64,000 nt of DNA, from the NCBI RefSeq assembly GCF_002504165.1, contig NZ_CP021404.1, positions 682,001 to 746,000 of the forward strand, written 5' to 3'. A model generated the notes under the pieces. That model did not search any database and had not been told where the DNA came from. It saw only the letters and a list, made by a program, of their open reading frames with translations. Shown here in pieces: positions 34,839 through 43,913 of this stretch (positions are counted from its first letter, which is position 1; the number at the start of each line of letters is the position of its first letter). The DNA comes from Pacificitalea manganoxidans. GTDB taxonomy: Bacteria; Pseudomonadota; Alphaproteobacteria; Rhodobacterales; Rhodobacteraceae. Both the position numbers and the translations under genes were made by a program.

Positions 34839-36677
34839 ATGCCCGAGACCACCCCAACACAAGCGCCCCTGCTGTCTGTCCGCGACCTGAGCGTCGAGTT
34901 CGGCGAACCGTCTTCAGCCGCCCGTGTTGTCGACGGCGTGTCTTTTGATCTCGCTCACAACCGCACGCTTGCCATTGTCGGCGAGTCCGGGTCTGGCAAG
35001 TCGATCACGTCACTGGCGATCCTCGGCCTGCTGAAACATCTGGGTGGTCGCGTTGCGGGGGGCGAACTGCTGTTTCAGAGCGACGTTCTCGGGCGGCAGG
35101 TGGATCTCGGGCAATTGTCCGAACGCGAGTTGCGCAAGGTGCGCGGCAACGAGATTGCGATGATCTTTCAGGAGCCGATGACCTCGCTGAACCCGGTCTA
35201 CACGATCGGGTCGCAGATGGGCGAAACGCTGGCGCTGCACCAAGATCTGTCGCGGGGCGCGGCGCGACGCAAGGCGCTTGAGTTTCTCGATCTGGTCCGG
35301 TTGCCCAATGCCAAGCGGCTGCTCGACAACTACCCCCACCAGCTGTCCGGGGGTATGCGCCAGCGGGTGATGATCGCCATGGCGCTCTGCTGCCAGCCCA
35401 AGATCCTGATCGCGGACGAGCCGACCACGGCGCTCGACGTCACCATTCAGGCGCAGATCTTGCACATCATCCGCGACCTTCAGGCTGAGATGCAGACCTC
35501 GGTGATCTTCATCAGTCATGACATGGGCGTCGTGTCGGAAATGGCCGATGACGTGCTGGTGATGCGGGCCAGCAAGCCTATCGAGGCCGGGGCGGTGAAA
35601 GAGGTGCTGGGTCAACCCAAGGCGCCGTATACCCAAGCGCTTCTGGCAGCTGTGCCGCGCATCGGATCAATGACGGGCACCACGATGCCGAAGCTCTTCG
35701 ACATTCCGGGGCAGGAGATTGCGCCCGAAGAGGTTCCGGCCAAGCCGGTGGATCGTAGCAAGCCGGTTCTGGAGATCGAGGACCTGACGGTGCGCTTCGA
35801 CATCCGGGGCGGGCTGCTGAGCCGCGTGACCCACCGTGTCCATGCAGCCGAGAAGGTGTCGTTCAATATCTATCCCGGCGAGACGCTGGCGCTTGTCGGT
35901 GAATCCGGCAGCGGCAAGTCGACCGTTGGCAAGACCATCCAGCAATTGCAGGAGCCGGTCTCCGGCGCGATGCGCTTTCACGGGCAGGGTATCTTTTCGC
36001 TGCCTGCCGACGACCGCAAGGCGTTCCGCAAGCAGACGCAATACGTCTTTCAGGACCCCTACGGCTCGCTCAACCCGCGCAAGCCGGTGGGTGAGAGCCT
36101 GATCGAACCGGCATGGGTGCATGGTCTGGTCAACTCCCGCGCCGAAGCAGAGGCGAAGGTCGCGGACCTTCTGGTCAAGGTCGGTCTGCCGGCGGAACAT
36201 GCGGGGCGCTATCCGCACCAGTTTTCAGGCGGACAGCGCCAGCGTCTGTGCATTGCCCGCGCGCTGGCCTGCGATCCGAGCCTGATCATCGCGGATGAGG
36301 CGGTTTCGGCCCTTGATGTCAGCGTTCAGGCGCAGGTGGTCAACCTGCTGATGAAGCTGCAGGCGGAGCAGGGGCTGTCCTACCTGTTCATCACCCATGA
36401 CATGGCGGTGGTCGAGCGCATCAGCCACCGGGTCGCCGTGATGTATCTGGGCCAGATCGTCGAGATCGGCACCCGCCAGCAAATCTTTGAAAATCCGCAG
36501 CACCCCTACACCAAGCGGCTTCTGTCCGCCGTGCCGGTGCTCAACCCCGGCATGCGCCCGGCCCGGCCGCCGCTTGAAGGCGAGATCCCCAGCGGCATGC
36601 GGGCCGTCGGAGACGAACCCGCACCGATCGAATTCGTCGCGGTCAGCGACGGGCACTTCGTCGCCGCACGGGCCTGA
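34839..36677 (+). CDS. Peptide ABC transporter ATP-binding protein, DppD-DppF fusion
   Basis: A 612-residue protein holding two ABC ATPase domains in one chain, in the GsiA manner, where most dipeptide importers use two separate subunits. Start ATG 34839 follows GCAGGAGA. Domain one: Walker A GESGSGKS, signature LSGGMRQR, Walker B ILIADEP. Domain two from about residue 300: Walker [13 protein letters not shown], signature FSGGQRQR, Walker B LIIADEA. Each ends with the oligopeptide-type extension ([13 protein letters not shown]). It energises the permeases encoded downstream. The gene sits between pcp and the solute-binding protein gene. Confidence 0.95.
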   Translation: MPETTPTQAPLLSVRDLSVEFGEPSSAARVVDGVSFDLAHNRTLAIVGESGSGKSITSLAILGLLKHLGGRVAGGELLFQSDVLGRQVDLGQLSERELRKVRGNEIAMIFQEPMTSLNPVYTIGSQMGETLALHQDLSRGAARRKALEFLDLVRLPNAKRLLDNYPHQLSGGMRQRVMIAMALCCQPKILIADEPTTALDVTIQAQILHIIRDLQAEMQTSVIFISHDMGVVSEMADDVLVMRASKPIEAGAVKEVLGQPKAPYTQALLAAVPRIGSMTGTTMPKLFDIPGQEIAPEEVPAKPVDRSKPVLEIEDLTVRFDIRGGLLSRVTHRVHAAEKVSFNIYPGETLALVGESGSGKSTVGKTIQQLQEPVSGAMRFHGQGIFSLPADDRKAFRKQTQYVFQDPYGSLNPRKPVGESLIEPAWVHGLVNSRAEAEAKVADLLVKVGLPAEHAGRYPHQFSGGQRQRLCIARALACDPSLIIADEAVSALDVSVQAQVVNLLMKLQAEQGLSYLFITHDMAVVERISHRVAVMYLGQIVEIGTRQQIFENPQHPYTKRLLSAVPVLNPGMRPARPPLEGEIPSGMRAVGDEPAPIEFVAVSDGHFVAARA

Positions 36678-36725
36678 TCCCACGTTCAATCGACCTTTCA
36701 CTACCCCAACAGGAGATTTCGATAG

Positions 36726-38261
36726 ATGACCATCTGCCAACCTTTCTCGGCAAAGATCGCCCTGCGGTCCGCCATGCTGGTGTCCTGTCTCGCGCTGGCT
36801 GCCCCGGCCTTTGCTCAAAGCACCACTCTGAACGTCGCCCAGCAACAAGACCCGCAAAACCTCGACCCGATCGACACGTTCCGGCTGTCCTGGGGCTCGA
36901 TCGGCAGCAATATCTTTGAATCGCTGGTGTTTCGCGGTGAAGATCTCGAGCTTCAGCCCGGTCTGGCCACCGGCTGGGAATTCCTCGACGATGAGACCCG
37001 CATCCGCTTTACACTGCGCGAGGGCGTGGAGTTTCACAACGGCGAGCCGTTCAATGCCGAGGCCGTCAAATACACCTTCGACCGCCTGCTGGGTGATGAA
37101 GGCGCGAAAGGCCCGCAGCGCAGCAACTATACCTCGATCCGCGAGGTTGTCGTCGTCGACGAGCACACCGTCGATTTCATGATGGAACGCCCCGACCCGG
37201 TGCTAATCACCAAGCTGGCCGGCTATGGGGCAATGATCGTGCCCCCGAAATACGTCGAGGAAGTCGGCGAAGACGCCTTCGACATGAAGCCCGTCGGCAC
37301 CGGCCCCTTCCACGTGACGGAATACACGCCTACCATCGGCGTGAAGCTGGCGAAGTTCGACAATTATTGGAACGGTGAGGCCAAAGTCGATGCGGTCAAT
37401 ATCCGCTTCATCCCCGAAGACGCGACCCGGATTGCCGAGCTTCTGTCTGGCGGCGTCGATATCTCGATGAACATCCCGACGCCGTCGGTCGAGACCGTCA
37501 AGCAGAACGCGAATGTCGATCTGGTGGCCGTGGATGGCCCTACCGTCGTCCTGACCCGGTTCAATACCGCAGATGGCATCACCGCAGATCCGCGTGTGCG
37601 CAAGGCCATCACCATGGCGGTTGACCGCAAGACCATCGTCGAGGCGCTGCTGGGCGGTCTGGCCAGCCCGATTTCCAGCGCGCAGGGCGCCAAGTCCTTC
37701 GGCAACGATCCCGCGCTCGAAGCCCATCCCTATGATCCCGAAGCCGCCAAGGCGCTTCTGGCAGAGGCCGGGGTGGCACCGGGCACCGAGATCACGCTCG
37801 ACATGCCCAACAACGACGAGACCTTCCGCGAAGTCGCCCAAGTGATCGCGGCCTTCCTCGGTCAGGTCGGTCTGAACGTGAACATCCGCACCCACGAGCG
37901 CGGTGTCTATTTCAACGACATCATCGAGAACGGCAAAACCGGCGAGATTTACTACTACGGTTGGGGCGGCTGGACCTTCGATTTCGACAACACCGCCTAC
38001 ATCCTCTACCACACCGGCGAGCGTTTCAATCCGTACGTATCGGACCCGAAACTCGACGAGCTGCTCGACGCGCAACGCCAGACCTATGACCGCGACGTGC
38101 GCGAAGCTGCGCTGCAGGAAGTGGCGCGCTATGCCCACGAGCAGGCGCTCGATCTGCCGCTTTACAACACGTCGACCATTTATGGCGTCAGCACCCGCGT
38201 CGAGGGCTTCGATCCCGCCCCCGATGACCGTGCCCGCTACATGAACGTGACCCTGAATTAA
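36726..38261 (+). CDS. Peptide ABC transporter substrate-binding protein (family 5)
   Basis: A 511-residue periplasmic binding protein with a signal peptide ending at AFA (LALAAPAFAQS). It opens with NVAQQQDPQNLDPIDTFRLS and carries GLATGWEFLDDETRIRFTLR and VEFHNGEPFNAEAVKYTFDR, the family 5 (DppA/OppA/NikA) signature. The start has AACAGGAGATTT before it. Linkage to pcp suggests peptides, possibly with N-terminal pyroglutamate, as ligands; family 5 also includes nickel, opine and sugar binders, so this is inference. Confidence 0.93.
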   Translation: MTICQPFSAKIALRSAMLVSCLALAAPAFAQSTTLNVAQQQDPQNLDPIDTFRLSWGSIGSNIFESLVFRGEDLELQPGLATGWEFLDDETRIRFTLREGVEFHNGEPFNAEAVKYTFDRLLGDEGAKGPQRSNYTSIREVVVVDEHTVDFMMERPDPVLITKLAGYGAMIVPPKYVEEVGEDAFDMKPVGTGPFHVTEYTPTIGVKLAKFDNYWNGEAKVDAVNIRFIPEDATRIAELLSGGVDISMNIPTPSVETVKQNANVDLVAVDGPTVVLTRFNTADGITADPRVRKAITMAVDRKTIVEALLGGLASPISSAQGAKSFGNDPALEAHPYDPEAAKALLAEAGVAPGTEITLDMPNNDETFREVAQVIAAFLGQVGLNVNIRTHERGVYFNDIIENGKTGEIYYYGWGGWTFDFDNTAYILYHTGERFNPYVSDPKLDELLDAQRQTYDRDVREAALQEVARYAHEQALDLPLYNTSTIYGVSTRVEGFDPAPDDRARYMNVTLN

Positions 38262-38340
38262 GCCTCGCCCGGCCCCCTGCCAACGCGCCGGGGGCCGGAC
38301 ACTGCAATCGCACTCGCCGAGACCGCAAAAGAGGACCCCC

Positions 38341-39267
38341 ATGCCCGTATTCCGTTTCATCCTGCAACGCGTCTTTCAGGCCGTCCTCGTGACCCTGGCG
38401 GTAACGCTATTTGTGGCCTTTGCCGTGCGCCTGACCGGCGATCCGGCGGCGATGCTGACTGCCGAGTCGAGCAGCGTGACCGAGGACGATCTGGTCCGCA
38501 TCCGCGACGCGCTGGGCCTGAACCAGCCGTTCTATGCTCAGTATCTCGACTTCATCAAAAGCCTGGTGACCTTCGATCTGGGCAATTCGTTTTTCCGCGG
38601 CTCGATCCGCGATCTGATCGGCATCGCGCTTCCCTCGACCCTGCTTCTGGCGGTGGCTTCGATGGGCATCTCGATCCTGATCTCGATCCCGCTGGGCATC
38701 CACGCCGCGCTCCACAAGGGTGGCGTTTCCGACCAGATCATCCGGGTGCTGTCGCTCGTGGGTCTGTCCTTTCCGAATTTTTGGCTCGGCATCATGTTCG
38801 TACTGCTCTTGTCGATCGCCTTCCCGATCCTGCCCGCCTCGGGATTCGAGACATGGTCGGCGCTGATCCTGCCCGCGCTGACCATCGGCATCATCCTGAC
38901 CGCGACCAATGTGCGCCTCGTGCGGACCCAGATGCTCGAAACGCTTTCACAGCAATATGTGATGGTGGCCCGCGCCAAGGGATTGAGCGAACGCGCGGTA
39001 ATCTACAAACATGCGCTGCGCAACGCGGCCATCGCCATTGTCACCTTCCTCGGGCTGCAATTCGGCAACCTCATCGGCGGTCTCGTGGTGGTTGAGCTGG
39101 TCTTCAATTGGCCCGGCATGGGCACCCTGTCCATCGAAGCCATCGCCCAACGCGATTACCCGCTTCTGCAGGCAACCGTCTCAATCCTGGCGATCATGAT
39201 TGTCGCCGTGAACCTCGCCGTGGACCTTGTCTATGGTCTCATCGATCCTCGCATCCGGGTGGCCTGA
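38341..39267 (+). CDS. Peptide ABC transporter permease, DppB-like
   Basis: A 308-residue permease with six spans, starting MPVFRFILQRVFQAVLVTLAVTL, the common DppB/OppB beginning. The ATPase docking loop reads VMVARAKGLSERAVIYKHALRNA and the C-terminus VDLVYGLIDPRIRVA is the family ending. The stop is one base before the DppC start, so the two permeases are translated together as a heterodimeric pore. Confidence 0.95.
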   Translation: MPVFRFILQRVFQAVLVTLAVTLFVAFAVRLTGDPAAMLTAESSSVTEDDLVRIRDALGLNQPFYAQYLDFIKSLVTFDLGNSFFRGSIRDLIGIALPSTLLLAVASMGISILISIPLGIHAALHKGGVSDQIIRVLSLVGLSFPNFWLGIMFVLLLSIAFPILPASGFETWSALILPALTIGIILTATNVRLVRTQMLETLSQQYVMVARAKGLSERAVIYKHALRNAAIAIVTFLGLQFGNLIGGLVVVELVFNWPGMGTLSIEAIAQRDYPLLQATVSILAIMIVAVNLAVDLVYGLIDPRIRVA

Positions 39268-39268
39268 C

Positions 39269-40144
39269 ATGTCCGACACATCCCAAACTCGCCCTGTTTC
39301 CGCCTTCCGCCGCTTCAAGCGAAGCCCTTTTGCCAAGTTCGAATTCGTAGCTGGCGCGACGTTGACCTGCGTACTGACCCTTCTGGTGATGTTCTCGGGG
39401 ATCCTATTCCCCGGCGGCGGCACCGAGGTGAACCTGCTGGCGCGGCTCTCTGAGCCGTTTCAAAGCGGGGCGCATCCGCTGGGCACCGATCCGCTGGGCC
39501 GCGATATTCTGGCCCGGATCGTCCACGGTGGGCGCATCTCGTTGACGGTGGGTGTCCTGTCTGCCCTTGGCTCGGTCGTTCTGGGCACGGTGATCGGGCT
39601 CTATGCGGGCTACTATCGCGGTTTCCTCGACAGCTTTGTGATGCGCTTTGCCGATGTGCAGCTGGCCCTGCCGTTCATCCTGCTTGCGATCACGGTCATT
39701 GCCATCGTCGGGCCCGGCATCGACCGGATCATCATCCTGATGATCGTGTCGCAATGGGTGCAATATGCCCGCCTTGTCCGCGGATCGGTGCTGAGCCTGC
39801 GCCAGCGTGAATTCGTCCAAGCCGCGGTCAGTTATGGCTTGCCGAACTGGAAGATCATCTTCAGCCACATCCTGCCCAATGCAATGGGGCCGCTGATCAT
39901 TCTGCTGACGCTGAACGTGGCCAACAATATCCTGCTGGAAAGCAGCCTGACCTTTCTGGGCCTCGGTGCCGACCCGCAAACGCCCAGCTGGGGAGGCATG
40001 CTGTCCGAAGGTCGGAGCTACATCCAGACGGCATGGTGGATCACCGTGTTCCCCGGCATCGCCATCATGCTGACGGTATTGGGGCTCAACCTGCTGGGAG
40101 ACTGGCTCCGCGATGAGCTCGATCCGCTGGGCAAGACCCGCTGA
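39269..40144 (+). CDS. Peptide ABC transporter permease, DppC-like
   Basis: A 291-residue partner of DppB. Start ATG 39269 (MSDTSQTRPVSAFRRFKRSP) is chosen over an upstream in-frame start inside dppB. After the first span comes GAHPLGTDPLGRDILARIVHGGRISL, the hallmark DppC block, then the docking loop FVQAAVSYGLPNWKIIFSHILPN and the ending LNLLGDWLRDELDP. It completes the importer of the pcp operon. Confidence 0.95.
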   Translation: MSDTSQTRPVSAFRRFKRSPFAKFEFVAGATLTCVLTLLVMFSGILFPGGGTEVNLLARLSEPFQSGAHPLGTDPLGRDILARIVHGGRISLTVGVLSALGSVVLGTVIGLYAGYYRGFLDSFVMRFADVQLALPFILLAITVIAIVGPGIDRIIILMIVSQWVQYARLVRGSVLSLRQREFVQAAVSYGLPNWKIIFSHILPNAMGPLIILLTLNVANNILLESSLTFLGLGADPQTPSWGGMLSEGRSYIQTAWWITVFPGIAIMLTVLGLNLLGDWLRDELDPLGKTR

Positions 40145-40189
40145 CGCGAAATCCGGTTTAGCGACCGCATCGGCGGGCTTGCAGGTCGC

Positions 40190-40207
40190 GTGATGATATA
40201 ATATCAC
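40190..40207. promoter_or_regulatory. AT-rich palindrome upstream of the DUF1007/NicO metal transporter
   Basis: GTGAT-GATATAAT-ATCAC is an 18-bp imperfect palindrome in a very GC-rich background, 186 bases before the DUF1007 gene. It could be an operator for a metal-responsive repressor. The rest of the 248-base gap (40145-40392) shows no structure. Confidence 0.35.
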
Positions 40208-40392
40208 ACGATCCAGTCGCGTTGTCGCGGTGTAGCCTCTACAGTGAGTTCTATGGACTACCGACCTTCGATGATCTCCACTCTCTATAGGTATCCTTGT
40301 CCGCGCCACAGCGCCCCGGGCGGGCTGGCGGCAACTCGCGCAGATGGGTCTGGGGGCTTGCTGTTCGCAGGCGTCCGCTGCAATTTCGCGGG

Positions 40393-41061
40393 ATGAAATT
40401 ACGCTCTGTCCTTTCCGTGTCGGCCCTTGCGGCGGTCTTTGCCGGCGGTGCCGCGGCCCATCCGCATATCTTCATCGACACCGCCTTTGAGTTGCTTTTC
40501 GATGAGGACGGCGCGCTGGAGGCGGTGCGGATCGATTGGGCGTATGACGAATTTTATTCGCTTATGCTGATCGAGGAAAACGATCTCGACGCCGATGGGG
40601 ACAGTCTGCCGGAGCAGGCCGCGCTTGATGCCTATGCTGGGCAGGATGTTGATTGGGCGGCGGGATTTCCCGGCGATTTCACCATTGCCGTGGACGGTGT
40701 GGCGGTGGAGCTTGACGGGCCGGTGACCCATCGCGCGCGCTATGAGGCGGGGCGGGTGGTGACGTCGCATATCCGTCCGTTGACCACGCCGCTTGATGTT
40801 TCGCAGGGGGTGGTGACGGCGCAGGCCTACGACCCGACCTATTTCGTTGCCTATGAGGTGCCCGAGGCGCCCGGCGTAGCGGGACGCGACGATTGCCAGC
40901 TTGACCGGGAGGTGGCCGACCGTAAGGCCGCGCAGGCGGAATATGGCGAGAAACTTGCCGAGGTCGATGCCACGTCTGACCCGTTCGAGGTGGTTGAGCT
41001 TCCCGATATTGGCGTGCTGTTCGCCGACCGCTTTGTGCTGACATGCGCCGCGTCGTTCTGA
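40393..41061 (+). CDS. DUF1007 family protein, exported partner of a metal transporter
   Basis: A 222-residue secreted protein starting at ATG 40393 (MKLRSVLSVSALAAVFAGGAAA), the signal ending just before HPHIFIDTAFELLFDEDG. That AHPHIFID block, with two His at the mature N-terminus, defines DUF1007. Such proteins are nearly always encoded next to a NicO-family nickel/cobalt transporter, as here, and are thought to help periplasmic metal delivery. Two late Cys residues (DDCQLDREV and LTCAASF) may form a disulfide. Its end overlaps the transporter start by 19 bases. Confidence 0.88.
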   Translation: MKLRSVLSVSALAAVFAGGAAAHPHIFIDTAFELLFDEDGALEAVRIDWAYDEFYSLMLIEENDLDADGDSLPEQAALDAYAGQDVDWAAGFPGDFTIAVDGVAVELDGPVTHRARYEAGRVVTSHIRPLTTPLDVSQGVVTAQAYDPTYFVAYEVPEAPGVAGRDDCQLDREVADRKAAQAEYGEKLAEVDATSDPFEVVELPDIGVLFADRFVLTCAASF

Positions 41062-41963
41062 TCCTGCCCGTGCTGCTGGTCGGCGCCGGGATCTGGGCGC
41101 TGGCGACCGGCATCGATCAGGACGTGGCGCGCTGGGCTGCGGGCTGGCAGAGGGAGTTTCAGAATGCGCTGGCGGGCGGGTTGCGCGCCCTTCGCGCGGG
41201 GGAGCCGGGGGCCATCGCCGCGCTGACGGGGCTGTGCTTTGCCTATGGCTTTTTCCATGCGCTGGGGCCGGGGCATGGCAAGTTCCTGATTGGCGGCTAC
41301 GGGGTCAGTCACGAGGTGCCGCTGCTGCGGTTGTCGGTCATTTCGCTGCTGTCCTCGCTCGGTCAGGCGGTGACCGCAATTGCGGTGGTGTTGGCGGGGC
41401 TGTTCGTGATGGGCTGGACGCGCACGCAGATGACGGGCGCGGCCGAGACGATCATGCTGCCGCTCAGCGCTTTGGCCATCGGGCTCATCGGGCTATGGCT
41501 TGCCTTTCGCGGGGCGCGCAGGCTTTGGAGGCTGCGGGCGACGCATCACGGAGATGAACCCGGCCACACCCACGGACATGAAGGGGCGCAGGGCTGTGGC
41601 GCGGGCTGCGGCCATCGCCACGGGCCAAGCGTAGATGAGGTCCGCCAAGCGGGCGGTCTGCGCGACGCGGCGGCGTTGATCGGAAGCATCGCGATCCGGC
41701 CTTGCTCGGGCGCGATCCTGCTGTTGGTGCTGACATGGCACATGAACATTCTGGGCGCGGGCATTCTTGGCGCGGTTGCGATGTCGACCGGGACTGCGGC
41801 GCTGACCATCCTAGTCGCCGCGAGCAGCGTTTTCATCCGGCAGAGCACGCTGTTTTCTCTGGCGGGATCGGCCCGTGCCGCGCAGGTGCTGCCCGCGATC
41901 GAGATCGCCGCCGGCGGGGCAATCGTGCTGGTGTCGATCCAGATGGCAGGGCTGTTCGCCTAA
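41043..41963 (+). CDS. NicO-family nickel/cobalt (or zinc) transporter
   Basis: A 306-residue inner membrane protein with about six to seven spans. The HALGPGHGKFLIGGY motif in span two is the RcnA/NicO signature. A cytoplasmic loop near residues 165-200 is strongly His- and Cys-rich (HHGDEPGHTHGHEG, CGAGCGHRHG), typical of metal sensing or buffering, and IAIRPCSGAILLL follows. RcnA exports nickel and cobalt, while DUF1007-linked members are believed to import metals. Direction and metal are not decided by sequence. Confidence 0.88.
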   Translation: MRRVVLILPVLLVGAGIWALATGIDQDVARWAAGWQREFQNALAGGLRALRAGEPGAIAALTGLCFAYGFFHALGPGHGKFLIGGYGVSHEVPLLRLSVISLLSSLGQAVTAIAVVLAGLFVMGWTRTQMTGAAETIMLPLSALAIGLIGLWLAFRGARRLWRLRATHHGDEPGHTHGHEGAQGCGAGCGHRHGPSVDEVRQAGGLRDAAALIGSIAIRPCSGAILLLVLTWHMNILGAGILGAVAMSTGTAALTILVAASSVFIRQSTLFSLAGSARAAQVLPAIEIAAGGAIVLVSIQMAGLFA

Positions 41964-42042
41964 ACGCTGACCCCTTTATGAGCCGCTGAGGCTGCCGTTG
42001 CGAGAGCGTCATTGCACGCGGCCTTGGCGCCCTGCGCCCGTC

Positions 42043-42633
42043 CTATTGCCCTTCGGGCAGGCTGAGAAGGTGCGAGGCGGTAATCAGCCCGTGCCAGACA
42101 TGATCCAGCGCCGTGGTCAACGCCATGTCCTCTTCGTGCTCCCAAAGATAAATCGCGCGCCCGATTGTGCTGAGAACGCTGCTGGCAAGCGCGGCGGCGG
42201 TCTCGCGGTTATCGACCCGCCCGCTGAGACACTCGGTCAAAGTCGCGCGCTCGGACTGGAGGAAACCCTCCAGAATCCCGCGCGCTTTCTCGTTCGAGCG
42301 CAGGACCGCGCCGATCATCCTGAGGATCGGTTCATCATGGGCGAGATGCTCGAAATGCTTGTCGAGAAAGCGTTTGAGGTCAGCGGAGAGCGGGCCGGTG
42401 CCGTCGCACAGCGCTTGCAAATCCTCCTCGGCGAACGGGGGCGGGGTGCCAATCGCGGCGGCTTCCTTGTTCGTATAATAGTTGAAGAACGTCCGGGTGC
42501 TGATCCCCGCAGCGGCGGAGATTTCTTCTGTGGTGACGTTCTCAAGCCCCTTTTCCGCGCTCAGTCGAAGCGCGGTCATCTGGATATCGCGCGCCGTTTG
42601 CTGTCGCCGTCTCTCGCGTAACGAAACTGTCAT
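42043..42633 (-). CDS. TetR family regulator of the RND efflux pump
   Basis: A 196-residue repressor. The N-terminal helix-turn-helix reads ENVTTEEISAAAGISTRTFFNYYTNKEA (about residues 35-60), the TetR pattern. The C-terminal ligand domain is diverged as usual. It is divergent from the efflux adaptor gene with a 77-base gap holding iterated TGCA motifs, so it almost certainly represses the pump and itself until an inducer binds. Confidence 0.94.
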   Translation of the reverse strand: MTVSLRERRRQQTARDIQMTALRLSAEKGLENVTTEEISAAAGISTRTFFNYYTNKEAAAIGTPPPFAEEDLQALCDGTGPLSADLKRFLDKHFEHLAHDEPILRMIGAVLRSNEKARGILEGFLQSERATLTECLSGRVDNRETAAALASSVLSTIGRAIYLWEHEEDMALTTALDHVWHGLITASHLLSLPEGQ

Positions 42634-42645
42634 GAAGGGATTCTT

Positions 42646-42677
42646 TGCATAGTGTGCAATATGTGCATATAGAGCAT
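42646..42677. promoter_or_regulatory. Iterated 9-bp operator candidate between TetR and the efflux operon
   Basis: TGCA (itself palindromic) occurs at 42646, 42655 and 42664 and AGCA at 42673, an exact 9-bp period, in an AT-rich patch. This is a good candidate for TetR dimers binding side by side. It starts 13 bases upstream of the regulator's start codon. Confidence 0.6.
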
Positions 42678-42710
42678 AAAACTTTTCCGTTAGTCAAGGA
42701 TTGGACGCCA

Positions 42711-43910
42711 ATGAAGGCCGGTGTTTGGAAGATAGTAGGCGCGATTGTCGCGCTGGCAGGGTCTGTAGCCACCTCAACTGCGCAACCGATCCCGGGAGGC
42801 CCCGCGGGCCCGATCAAGGTCGGGGTGGTCGAGATGACTTTGCAGGAGGTGCCGCGTGTCGTGACCTCCCCCGGACGGGCCGTGGCGTTCCAAGAGGTCG
42901 AAGTGCGTCCCCGCGTGGGCGGTGTCATTCAGGAAATCCTGTATTCGCCCGATCAGTTGCTGGAGGTCGGCGATCCGCTGTTCCGGATCGACGATTCCGC
43001 ATATGTGGCGGCGGAGGCCTCCGCGCGGGCGGATCTGGCGAAGGCGGAAGCCAATCTGCCGGTGACGCAGGCGGCCAGTGACCGGGCCGAACAGCTGTCG
43101 GGTCGCGGGTTTACCGAAGCGGAGGTCGAAGCCGCGCGCGCCGATCTGGCCGAGGCCAAAGCCACGCTCGATGCAAGTCAGGCCGCGCTGGATTATGCGC
43201 AGACCGAATTGTCGTGGACCACGATCAAAAGCCCGATCTCTGGCCGGGCCGATGTCTCCTCCGTCTCGGTTGGTGATCTGGTGACGGCGGGCCAGTCCGA
43301 TGAATTGACCACCATCATCCAATCCGATCCGATCTATGTGGACATGGTCGAGGCAAGCGCGCGCATCTTGTCCGTGCGCAAAGGCATCTCCGACGGCGCC
43401 TTGCAGCAAAACGACACGCTCGAAGCGACGCTGACGCTGGAAGATGGCGAGGTTTTCCGCGGCAACGGGCAGCTTGTCACGCCGAGCAACAGCGTCTCCA
43501 CGACCACCGGAACCGTGACGATCCGGTTCAAATTCGACAACCCCGATCATGTGGTCATCCCCGGCATGTTTGTCCGGGGCGAGGTGGTGATCGGCACGAC
43601 GCAGGCGTTTTTGGTGCCCCAGCTGGCCGCCACGCGGACCAATACGGGCAAGCTGTCGGCCTATGTGGTGGGCGATGACGGCACCGCGCAACAGATCGAG
43701 TTTGACGATGATGGGGTCTACGAAAACGCATGGATCGTGCGCGACGGGGTGAGCGCGGGTGACCAGCTGATCGTCGATGGTCTGTCCTCGATCCGGGCAG
43801 GGCAGGAAGTGACGCCGGTGGCGGCGGAAATCGACGAGAACGGCGTTTCGCGTGATGCCGACGAGACCGGCGTTCCGCGCGATGCCAATGCGCCGGCCGC
43901 GGAGAACTGA
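42711..43910 (+). CDS. RND efflux periplasmic adaptor subunit
   Basis: A 399-residue membrane fusion protein starting at ATG 42711 (MKAGVWKIVGAIVALAG) with a signal peptide ending near AQP. Standard parts follow in order: VEVRPRVGGVIQEI (lipoyl half one), an alpha-hairpin rich in Ala and Glu (about 95-165), and TIKSPISGRADVSSVSVGDLV (lipoyl half two), then beta-barrel and membrane-proximal domains. It links the inner membrane pump to the outer membrane channel. No lipobox Cys is seen. The last 30 residues repeat an ENGVSRDADETGVPRDANA pattern. Confidence 0.95.
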   Translation: MKAGVWKIVGAIVALAGSVATSTAQPIPGGPAGPIKVGVVEMTLQEVPRVVTSPGRAVAFQEVEVRPRVGGVIQEILYSPDQLLEVGDPLFRIDDSAYVAAEASARADLAKAEANLPVTQAASDRAEQLSGRGFTEAEVEAARADLAEAKATLDASQAALDYAQTELSWTTIKSPISGRADVSSVSVGDLVTAGQSDELTTIIQSDPIYVDMVEASARILSVRKGISDGALQQNDTLEATLTLEDGEVFRGNGQLVTPSNSVSTTTGTVTIRFKFDNPDHVVIPGMFVRGEVVIGTTQAFLVPQLAATRTNTGKLSAYVVGDDGTAQQIEFDDDGVYENAWIVRDGVSAGDQLIVDGLSSIRAGQEVTPVAAEIDENGVSRDADETGVPRDANAPAAEN

Positions 43911-43913
43911 TCC

